64,000 nt of DNA from Pinus tabuliformis (Eukaryota > Streptophyta > Pinopsida > Pinales > Pinaceae): the NCBI GenBank assembly GCA_031772625.1, contig CM062816.1, positions 1,673,113,078 to 1,673,177,077 of the forward strand, read 5' to 3'. Below are positions 54,885-64,000 of this stretch, in pieces. Position 1 is the first letter of the stretch, and every line of letters begins with the position of its first letter. A program made the position numbers and the translations under genes. The notes below the pieces were generated by a model. It was not told where the DNA came from. It saw only the letters and a program-made list of their open reading frames with translations, and made no database searches.

Positions 54885-57800
54885 CTAATCTTTGTCTATT
54901 CTAGTATCGCTAGCTAACTTACCATCTCCTTCAAAAGTACAGGTTTTCACCCGGTTGAACTTGTTGCTCATCATCATCTTGGATGCATTTAGCCCATCTT
55001 CTATCTTTTTTCCTGAAACATAAGCCATTTCTATTGGTGCATCAAAAACCATCTCTTTGACTGCTTCGTCCAATTTCCCAATTGGACTAGCGCTCTATAT
55101 TGTATAGTGTTCCACCCCTTGATTGGAAGGAAGACCTTTCTCTTTCTAGCAATATTTTGTTGAGAGGGCATGCGTGTATAGACAGGACCCTTGCCAATAA
55201 TAGTTTAAATCCTCTGAATCCTCACCTTCAAAGTTACATGTTTTCAATGTGTTTGAACTTGTAGCTCATGATCATCTTTACTCATATTGGATGCATTTAG
55301 CCATCTTCTATCCTCTTTCTTGAAACACAAACCATTTATGCTGGTGCATTAGAAACCATCTCTTTGACCACTTTACCTAGTTTCCCAACTGGACCAGAGG
55401 TATGTTTTGTACAGTGTACCTCCCCTTGATTAGAGGGAAGAACTTTTTTTGTTTCCAACAAATTTTGCTCAAAGAGCATTTGTCGATAGACAAAACCCTT
55501 GCCAATGCTATCAATAGAATATTTTAAATCCTTTGAATCCTCACCAAGCTCATTAACATCATGGTCAACATGGTCAACATATAAATGTGACAAGTGATGA
55601 AGATCATCGTCATGTAATTCCTTGTCCTCTTCCTCTTCATCCTCATCTTCTGCAACTTCTTCTTCACCATCCCCACTCATCTCCACTTCTTCATCCTCAT
55701 CTACTAAACTATCTTGCCCACCATGTTCAATGCTAAAGCTTGCAACTGCACCAACATCTTACTCAACACCCTCATTCATAAAGTTTAAACTCCTCTTCAA
55801 ACTCTATTCTCAAATATTCAACACTTCGGACAAATGCCATTGCATCATGGGAAAATTCCATTTGGTTAGACTCTGTTTCTAAGAATGAGCAATTGCATCT
55901 GTTGATGATGCTTCTTCATTCTCTCTTTCATTCTAGTGTTGATGCACAATGGAGCTCGAAGCTCCAGGATTGTTATTTTTGTGTTGAGCATCTTCATGGC
56001 CTTATACCGATTCTATAGTTAAGGGCTCTAAGGCCTTCACAATTCCATTTGCAATCTTAACACACTCAGGATGATCTAAATCTAGATTCTCAAGTGTACA
56101 AGACAAGGCCTGAATCACTCCAACATCAATTAATGCTTTTGACACTTCTGTTGAAATGTTTGACCTTGAAGGTGAGCATGTTGCAAGATCATTTATCAAT
56201 TATTAATGCATTCATTTGGCATTCTGGAGGTTTGTATCCATATGCATGAATACATATAGAAGCACTGAGTGAATTAACAATCTCTACAAATAGTGTTTTT
56301 CATCCTTAGCTCAACGAATGCATATTGCCAAAATTGGCTAACCTTACTTGAGAATTTTTGCCTCCATTCATTATCTGCCTTCCTTTCTTTTATGTGCATC
56401 CTAGAAGATGGAAGAAACCTATGAAGAACATGGTATAAAGGTCCACTATGGCCCATGCCATTGTCTCCTCCTTGTAGAGCCTCTAAGATGGTTGCTTTCA
56501 GCATCATGACAAAGAATAATATTTACTGTTGATGGATACATCAAAACTGTTTCAGTTAGTAGGTTCAAAATAAAATCTTCTCTTGCTAAAGCAAATGAAG
56601 CTTTTCCATCCATTTCCAAGTTATCTCTGCCAACAATAGCCTTTCCTTTCTCCTCTGATGGAATCTCATCAACATCCATATCTATAACAGAACAAGAAGA
56701 TTTAAATTTCCTTCCAAGGTCATTCATCATAGGGGGTAAATATTGAGTAACTCAATCTAGGAGCTATTCAATTACACTTGCAAAGCTATGTGTTGGCCTC
56801 TTGTGTCCTTTAATTTTCCCTCTAACATCATAAATTTGTATGGATGCATTACCCAAGTTGCCAGCAAGGTTGTTTTCACTTTGCATAGACTTATGTCCAC
56901 TTCTTAGCTTATCTTTCTCTAAAACCTTCTCCTTATCTTTCCCTTTTTCCTTCTCCTGATCTCTTGACAAAATTATATAAGGTCCTTTTTCTAATCATTT
57001 CAACCTGATAAACTGCTTTTGCAGCAAGCATGAAAACAGGAGGATCTCGGGAGATAACAGGAGCCATGTTTGAGAGAAAAGTACAAGGACTCACCCTTCC
57101 ACTTATATTTCGATTTAAAGCTACTACAAGACTCTGTCGAATGTCTGATTCCATAGCTTCCTAAAGCATATGAGGATCGTCAAGAATATGTCGAGTGATG
57201 GTTAATGCAACACTGTCAAACCCTTAAAATAGGCAACTAGTAGGCAAGCTCAGCAAAGCCATCAATCCACCTCTATCAAGGAAATGCAATGTTATGGCAT
57301 GCACCCTTGTAGGCCTTTCTCATAACTGGAGAAGAGCTTGTACTGAAGTTTAGGGTAGATTCTTCTAAATGAAGTTACAAACAATATCAATAGATTTTTT
57401 TTGCTACTCTCGATAGTTATGTACCCATCAGGAACATTCAACATGTGCTATATATGATTTTATTGATTAGATTCCAAGTTCTCAGGATTCTCACCATCAC
57501 CATCTTTTTTCTTGGACTGCTTAGAATTTAGAATAGTAGAATAATTTTTTTTTTGTTGGCTTCAACTATATCAAATTATCAACTAGTAGCATGGGTGTCA
57601 GATACTTAAAATCTGGCAGGCTCTTACTTTTTGATGCCTGCAGGCAAAAGCTAGACAATATATCCAACAAAACACTAACAAGATCATTGTCAACAACAAC
57701 TTCACAAGCTACATTGCTTTCATGTAAAATTAGAGGCAAAACATGAGATGTCAGGGATAGTATGCTATTATCCTTTACAATGTTTTAGTTGCTCTACAAG

Positions 57801-58620
57801 AAATAAGAAGATTTTGCTTTTGGAGGGGCTTTATTAGAGTGAGAAGACTGTGCTTGATGAGCATAGGCTTGTCATCCTCGGGCAAAGGAATCAATGTTCA
57901 ACCTTCATTGAAGCCATGCACGGTGACAAATATCTTGAAATAAATCTATGAGATCAAAAAGTTGAGGTTCAACATTCCAAATAGATGACTGCCTAGGCTG
58001 ATTCAAAACAAGATTCACATAATGCAACAGAGGTTGGAAAATGATCGTCATTGTCACTTGCATGCACATCCAAATTAGTTTTGACACTGCTAGAAACATT
58101 TCCATCATCTTTGTTATCCACTACTTTTGAATCCTTATTAAGTGCAACTTGCCATAGAATTTCTTGATGTATCATCCTAATATCTAGAAGCACATCCTTG
58201 CTATCATTTCCAATCTCTGCCATTAATGTTGTCAACCATCTATTCTCTCTAGTAGAATCAGCTAGAAAGGAAAAAAAATATTGTACCACAAACAAGCACC
58301 AAAATACTTTCTGGTTCAATCCATTTTCTACAGCTAATAAATTTGTCCCCACAATAGGATCCAACACATTTGATGTAGTATGGAGATGCTCTTTTAGATA
58401 AGCACAAAATACTTGTGCAAGGGAAGTTTTATTTTGTTGTGTGAATGCCTTGCAAACTGCAATCATGTGCACAACTGCAACCATCCCTTCTGAAGAGAGT
58501 GGAATACTTGGAAGAGTCAAGAACCTCATAAGGGATTCTATGCCCTTTTATACATCTTAGGTAGCTGCCATAGGGCTTGTGGGCAGGGAGTCCTGGACTG
58601 AGAATGGTATGATTGCCTTT
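54885..58620 (-). pseudogene. UPL1/UPL2-like HECT E3 ubiquitin ligase, central-region pseudogene
   Basis: UPL1/2 are very large HECT ligases (over 3,600 residues). This minus-strand stretch carries colinear pieces of the middle of such a protein. About 58530-57850: GMVAVVHMIAVCKAF, NRWLTTLMAEIGN, IRMIHQEILWQVAL, then LFDLIDLFQDI. 57154-56764: SDIRQSLVVALNRNISGRVS with FLSNMAPVISRDPPVFM, then KGHKRPTHSFASVIE. 56730-56280: MDVDEIPSEEKGK, then GPLYHVLHRFLP. 56199-56002: VSKALIDVGVIQALSCTLEN with LDLDHPECVKIANGIVKALE. 55686-55600: an acidic EDEDEEEED tract. Frameshifts and stops are frequent, no intron is evident, and the HECT, UBA and N-terminal parts are missing. Confidence 0.8.
54920..55535 (-). 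repeat. Tandem duplication of about 297 bp inside the UPL pseudogene
   Basis: Two units, starting near 54929 and 55225, share CCTTCAAA-TACA-GTTTTCA, GATGCATTTAGCC, ACCATCTCTTTGAC and CCCCTTGATT-GA-GGAAGA. They are strongly diverged. The duplication lies at the C-terminal edge of the homology and has no counterpart I know in UPL proteins. Confidence 0.6.
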
Positions 58621-60035
58621 AGATCCTTAATATTATTGCCATGTTTCCAGATATCTATGGAATGCTTCTTTGTGCTTTTTCCTTTCCTTTGATTCTTGGG
58701 GTCCATGCTTTGTGGTAGAGAACATAATGTTCATTTCAACCACCTGAAACACCAAGAAACACATGCCAAACACACAGGAAACATTTCACCTGGCATTTCA
58801 TGATTTCGAAATGAGAGGTGAAATGCCCTGTGGCATTTTGGGCATGCTTCATATCCTAAAGCATATTTTGGCTATGGAAATAAACACTTGCACTCACCCA
58901 AACAACTAAAATTGGTATTAAACCTTTGATAGTGTTGCTTCAACATCGATTTGACTTTGATGACATAAAAAAAAATGAATTTTTTTTTGACTAGTGATGA
59001 CTTCTAACCTATATTGTAGCAATTGTTTGCTTATATTCTTACTGTCACCAAGGATTATTCTAAGGCTCACTTTCTATTAGGCCTATTGTTCACTCGATGA
59101 CTCTATCTTCCATCCATGTCATTTGAGATGTTTCAGGACTCTGCTACAAGGAATTTTGTGTTCAAATATATGTTTGAAATCAATCAAACTAGTAATGTGG
59201 TACAATCACTATTGAATTTTTGCTAAGCTTGGTTGGCTTCCCAAATTTGATTTTTGGAAAAATTTATTTCTTTTGCCAATTACTTCTGGGTTTTTGACAA
59301 GCAATATCAAGGCGTTGTAGGCATATGCATTCTCTTACATCATTTTACTTAGTTTGAAAGTATGAACATAATTATTTTGAAGCCTATATTCTTAATCTGC
59401 ACAAGGTACATGGATTATTGACATTGGGTCCACAAAAATATGCTAGATTTTCATAATGTAAAACTACTGTGTGTTTGGTACAAGAGATTTTCTTTATATC
59501 AAATTGTTCTTTATGCCAATCCCTAATTTCTTTCAGAGGAATCCATAGACAAATAGTGGGGAGAGTTGGAGTAAATGGAGAATTGATAATGAAATCGAGG
59601 ACACTATCATGGACATATCATTTAGATTAGTGTTTTGAAATTTTACGAATAACAATGCAAACTTTGAAATGGGAATTATAAACTCAAAACGGGAACTCTG
59701 GCCCAAAACCTCGAAGAAACATGAAAAATAGTGCTAAAAACGAAAAGTGTATATACTGAAACAATGGTTTTTTTTAGGGTCAATTTTGAACATGTTTTAA
59801 AAATGGCAGTGAAAACGATTTTTTTTGTGGAAAAATTGGGCAAAAAACACCCTGAAAATGAAAAGTGTTGATATTGGAATGATGGTTTTTTTTTAAGGTC
59901 AATTTTGAACATTCTTAAAAGATGCTAATAAAACCAAATTTAAAATTTAAAATTTCTGTTTAATTTTTTTAAAAATTGTTAAAAAAATTAATTTTTATTT
60001 TAAAACAAAAAGAGTTCACACTACCCCACATATAT
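58621..60035. other. AT-rich gene-free stretch with a diverged internal repeat
   Basis: No gene. 59735-59800 and 59845-59915 are related units sharing AATGGTTTTTTTTA-GGTCAATTTTGAACAT. The minus-strand open frame over them (59676-59912) is a product of the repeat. Confidence 0.4.
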
Positions 60036-60037
60036 TA

Positions 60038-60182
60038 AATGGGCCAGCAACGGCGGCGCCCCCACGGGTGGCCGAGTGGTGGACGGGCAATTCCCAGAAT
60101 CACCAACCATCATCCAACCCCCACCCGACCGCCTGTGGGAGCGGTGGCTGTGGGCAGCGCAGCTGTAAGCCTGACCCATTTT
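60038..60182. other. GC-rich island with imperfect inverted ends
   Basis: About 145 bp of roughly 65% GC inside DNA that is mostly A and T. Its ends, AAATGGGCCAGC and (reverse complement) AAATGGGTCAGGC, are inverted, and the inner parts also pair partly (GGCGGCGCCCCCAC against CTGCGCTGCCCAC). It contains GGTGGCCGAGTGGT, like a tRNA A box, but no B box. It may be a small fold-back element. Confidence 0.4.
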
Positions 60183-60297
60183 AAAATAAAAATAAAAATT
60201 GATATTAAAAAAAACGAATATTTTATTAAAAAATGCATTTATTTTTTTCAAACAAATAATGTTTATTTTTAATTTTTTTAAATGTTTTTTTGTTTTT

Positions 60298-60363
<66 letters not shown>
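60298..60363. repeat. TA microsatellite
   Basis: About 33 uninterrupted TA units. Both strands read as Ile-Tyr repeats, which produces false open frames. Confidence 0.9.
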
Positions 60364-60365
<2 letters not shown>

Positions 60366-60739
60366 GTTTAAAAGAATTTAAATCGAAAATTTTAAATTTT
60401 TTAATATAAAATTTAAAATGTATTTTTTTAATGAAAAATATGTTTTTTATTTTTTTGGTTTTAATTTGAAAATACGTATATTTTTTTAACATTTTAAATG
60501 TTTTTTTTTTGTTTTTTAATATATTTTTGCTTTTTTTTTTCTTTTAAATGTTTTTAATATTTCTTTTAGGAGTCTTTTAATTTTTTTTTGTTAATTAATT
60601 AATTTATTTTTTATATAAATCTAGTTTGTTTTTAATTTGTTTTTTTTAGTTTTTGTTAACATTTTTTTAAATATTTCTATTTTTACTTAATTTTATAGTT
60701 TTTTTTTAATTGACATAAAACATTTAACGTGTCAAAAAT

Positions 60740-61011
60740 CGTTAAATTTAGAAAATAATTATTTATATTTCATAAATTATAAAATTTAAATTTAAAAAAT
60801 AGGTCTCTTAAAAAAAGGCATAATGCAGAATCACCACTTTTTTAAATAAGCATGCAAATCACTAACATTCTAAAACGTTAAATTTAGAAAATAATTATTT
60901 ATATTTCATAAATTATTAAATTTGAAGTCAAAAAATAGGTCTCTTAAAAAAAGGCATAATGCAGAATCACCATTTTTTTAAATCAGCATGCAAATCACTA
61001 ACATTCTAAAA
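60740..61011. repeat. Tandem duplication, 136-bp unit
   Basis: Two units starting at CGTTAAATTTAGAAAATAA (60740 and 60876) with few differences, both containing GGTCTCTTAAAAAAAGGC and AATGCAGAATCACCA. Non-coding. Confidence 0.85.
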
Positions 61012-62870
61012 TGTAATGTACATAAAAAAAATTTAAAGTGCCAAAAACTATGCTTTAAAAAAAATGTGTTTTCTGCATCGCCCCTTTTCATAATCAAGTC
61101 TTTTTTTTCCATATCTCTACGAAACGGGTAACAGTGTCAGTTTTTGTTTCAAAGCTTACATTGTTGAATATTCTTGAAAAATGGAAAGCACAATTTGAAA
61201 ACCAATTAATATTTACATGAAAAAATTATAGCAGAACTATTAATTTGATAATTTTCTAGAGTGTATATGTGTATTATAGAAAAAAATGTTTAGGAATACT
61301 ACTAAAAAAATAAAAAAAAATAAATATAAATTGTTAATGGATGTTTTTGCTATTATAGGTTTCATAAGTCTCATTCACCATTTCTCTAGAAATGCTTGTT
61401 ATGGTTTATAAATAACTTGATTCTTAGATACATTGGATTGAATTTTGTAATATAAGTGAAAATAATGTTTATATGTTCTTTCCATTTATATTCATCATAG
61501 TTTTATAAATTGTTTTCTTTTTTTCAATAACATCTAACAACATTTGAGATGAACTAAGGATCATTCATCATCATTTACATTCTTCATAATTTGTTTCTTA
61601 GAAATTTTTTATATTCCCTCATTATTAGTCCTAGTACAAAATTCAAAAAATGTGAAAACAAATGTTTGAAACATGTTAGGAGTTATTGTTAAGTAGATTA
61701 TTAGTAAAAATTCAAATAACTTTCACATTGATCACCCTTTGACACACCTAATTCCCCACTTTGCGACATTTTCATAAAGATTTTAAGTTCTTTTCCACTC
61801 ATGATTATTTCAATTTTCTTAAAGTTTTTTCTCTACATGAGACACATTACCCCATGTCCATTATTTAGACATGCAATAATTCAAATATATTACTTTAATG
61901 TTAAAAGTCAAAAGAACTTGTCATGTTTTCTTATTGGGATGTGCTTCTCTCACTCTTGATTTTATAATTTTATCCTCTAATCATTTATCAATAAAAGAGT
62001 CTACCTAATAAAATACACAAATCATGAAATATATTTTACAAGCAAGTAAAGTATTTCAAGCTAAAACAATTTTTGGATAAGGCAACACATATAATTTAGT
62101 AACATGCACCAACATGCCTAATATAGTTTTATGTGATGGTGAATTATTACTATATAATGTGCACTACTAAACTCAATTTTTTCGTAATTCCAAATGGTGT
62201 GTTTTTTATATAAAAAACACACCAATGTGTGTTTACATAGATTATGTAATATGAACTATAAAAGCATTTTAAAAGAAAAGAATTGACTATGTAATACATG
62301 GAGCAGTCAGATCTTCCTAAAAAGCACATATTTTGTTGAAATAGAACAACAACCCTAGAACTTCAAGAGCTAATAAGGAAAATTCCACAATTCTAACCTC
62401 AAAACTAGAACAATGGATCTAAAACTCTTAAAATACTCGACATAACTACCTTAATCTTCAAATAAAAAAGGAGTTAACCATGCAAGCACTTTGATTCCAT
62501 AATGAGAAATCACATGTGGGCTACTCATAGGATGAAAAATGCAGAGGAATAACTCAAACTAACAAAAATTGAGACACCAATATTTATGTGGTAAAACCCT
62601 CAAAGAGGGAAACACCCATGAAGTAACATAGAAGTTGTATCATTGCTCATGAAATGAAATATGGGCACACAAAGATATCCTCTCCCACCCTAACCCCCTT
62701 ATTCATGTAGCAGGATCGAGTCATAGTTATAGTTAAGTAAGGAGTCAATAAAGCCCATATTAATAATTGTAAGTGGTTAACCCGCAATTAATGACGGGAC
62801 CACAGTTAGTTGCAAATGGGCCATGGTATTAGATAGATGGTATTAATAAGAACCATGGTATTGATCCATG
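61012..62870. other. AT-rich gene-free stretch
   Basis: No recognisable gene or repeat apart from poly-A/T runs. The last 300 bases (62560-62870) carry words such as GTGGTAAAACCCTCAAAGAGG and repeated CCATGGTATT, and may be the U3 part of the LTR that follows. Confidence 0.4.
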
Positions 62871-63266
62871 GTATTGCATGTATGAGTCATATATAAAGGA
62901 TAGAGACTCCCTGCGAGGAGAATCGTGTCTTATTTTGTAATCGAGCTCTGCTCTATTGGAGGTTGCCCCCTCGAAGAGGCAAGTGAACATTGCTTTCTGA
63001 ATAATAAAATACTTGCTATTGTTTCTCACTATTCTTAGTTCTGGGTATATTTCTTCGCATATTCTATATTCCAGTATCGTCTTGCAGGTTAAGAGCATAA
63101 CAAGTGGTATCAGATCTCTTTCTAGGGTCAGTGGAATCTTCATTTCTTAGCAATTTTTTTTTTTTTTTTGGCTAGAGATGTGTTCCGGCGTCTTTAAACC
63201 ACGGGATCTGTCGTTGAGCGCATAAACCTGCGGATTTGGGGAGGCATGCATGAGACTCCCTGTGAG
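62871..63266 (+). repeat. LTR end, primer site and leader, tandem copy 1
   Basis: A promoter (CATATATAAAGGATAGAG, about 62889), an LTR U5-like end at TAACA (63102), the primer site TGGTATCAGATC at 63105-63116, then a leader with a long T run and GATCTGTCGTTGAGCGCATA. The whole unit recurs at 63267, period 396 bp. Minus-strand open frames over it (62829-63143 and 63147-63539) are shared because of the repeat and are not genes. Confidence 0.75.
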
Positions 63267-63662
63267 GTATTGCATGTATGAGTCATATATAAAGGATAGA
63301 GACTCCCTGCGAGGAGCATCGTGTCTTATTTTGTAATCGAGCTCTGCTCTATTGGAGGTTGCCCCCTCAAAGAGGCAAGTGAACATTGCTTTCTGAATAA
63401 TAAAATACTTGCTGCTGTTTCTCACTATTCTAAGTTCTGGGTATATTTCTTCGCATATTCTGTATTCCAGTATCGTCTTGCAGGTTAAGAGCATAACAAG
63501 TGGTATCAGAGCTCTTTCTAGGGCCAGTGGGATCTTCATTTCTTAGCAATTTTTTTTTTTTTGGCTAGAGACATGTTCCGGTGTCTTTAAACCACGGGAT
63601 CTGTCGTTGAGCGCATAAACCTGCGGATTTGGGGAGGCATGCAAAATACAAGAGGTGGTCAT
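63267..63662 (+). repeat. LTR end, primer site and leader, tandem copy 2
   Basis: Second unit, nearly identical. The LTR-type end is at 63498 and the primer site TGGTATCAGAGC (63501-63512) is canonical. After the shared part ends (GGGGAGGCATGCA, about 63642) the sequence continues into new leader text. Confidence 0.8.
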
Positions 63663-64000
63663 GCTTGTTGTACTCCATTGTAACCCCTGTGGGTACCCCT
63701 TCGAGTAGTAGCGCATTAGACAGAACCGTGCACGGACTGTCTTCCAAGTACCCTATGGGTATATCGGAAGCCCCCTAGCTCCTTTGAAACCTCGCCATAG
63801 ATAAACCGTCGGTCGTCTTGCTGCTACAGTACACCGAGAACAACACTCGGAGAGATTACTCGCCCGTACGATAGGGTAGTCGGGTTGTACGGCTAAGGGT
63901 ACAGTTGATCCTCCTTAGTTAGAGCCCTGAAACATTGGGCCGAGTACTACTGTCAGACCCTTATGTATATTGCGATCTGTAGCACCTGACACTCCTCGAG
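63663..64000 (+). other. Retroelement leader running off the window
   Basis: GC-balanced sequence following the second primer site, without a recognisable protein yet. It is likely the 5' leader of an LTR retrotransposon whose gag lies beyond base 64000. Confidence 0.5.

Noticed and set aside
60070-60090. GGTGGCCGAGTGGT as the start of a tRNA-Leu or tRNA-Ser gene
   Set aside because: No T-arm (GGTTCRANNCC), no anticodon stem and no acceptor pairing within 100 bases.
60226-60492. Open frames with long Ile-Tyr runs
   Set aside because: Translation of the TA microsatellite and flanking poly-A/T.
62829-63539. Two similar minus-strand frames (104 and 130 codons) as a tandem gene pair
   Set aside because: They run antisense over LTR promoter, primer site and leader; the similarity is due to the 396-bp DNA duplication.
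1-64000. CRISPR arrays, bacterial operons, rRNA genes
   Set aside because: No regularly spaced short repeats, no ribosomal RNA sequence and no bacterial gene organisation; the sequence is plant nuclear.

Overview
This is plant nuclear DNA built almost entirely from transposable elements and broken copies of host genes. I found no complete, intact host gene. The plant assignment rests on LTR retrotransposons with initiator-tRNA-Met primer sites (TGGTATYAGAGC-type), Ty1/copia gag and pol proteins, a fragment of plastid-targeted arogenate dehydrogenase, and fragments of a UPL1/2-type HECT ubiquitin ligase, an SKIP11-like F-box/kelch protein and the cohesin factor PDS5. Deep nesting, long gene-free stretches and many host-gene fragments suggest a large repeat-rich genome, possibly a gymnosperm; that last step is inference.

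1-16.6 kb: An old LTR element, here called R1, has LTRs at 1710-2240 and 16065-16586. Between them lie a PDS5 fragment joined to a zinc-knuckle-like segment and two nested insertions. The first is A1 (4390-9633, target duplication CATTC), an LTR-gag-LTR element without pol whose 5' LTR carries a hAT-like transposon. The second is A3, a reverse LTR of the same superfamily that carries a second, related hAT-like transposon.

16.6-35.9 kb: A4 (18169-22218, duplication GTTGA) is a second gag-only element, on the minus strand. A repeat of about 1.3 kb occurs in opposite orientations at 22.8-24.1 and 33.9-35.2 kb. Between those copies lie a decayed copia pol and element C (27539-33519, duplication GCCGC). 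C is the youngest element: its 158-bp LTRs look identical. Its leader holds an antisense open frame containing the C-terminal lid of a host HSP70.

35.9-43.7 kb: A2 is a solo LTR of the A superfamily (duplication TATAA). Copia element B (36720-43432, duplication CTTAA) is inserted in it. B has lost its zinc knuckle and protease core and carries an unusual array of hairpins between pol and the 3' LTR.

43.7-64 kb: AT-rich DNA with a tRNA-like SINE candidate, then a cluster of host-gene fragments (arogenate dehydrogenase, SKIP11-like kelch, unassigned pieces, UPL1/2-like ligase), then low-complexity DNA with tandem repeats. The window ends in an LTR-end/primer-site/leader unit that is duplicated in tandem.

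The elements work as a layered record rather than a pathway. Target duplications and nesting give the order: R1 before A1 and A3; A LTRs before the hAT insertions and before B. Premature stops in the two gag-only elements are mostly CAG-to-TAG when the copies are compared, as expected from decay of methylated cytosines. All alignments were made by eye.
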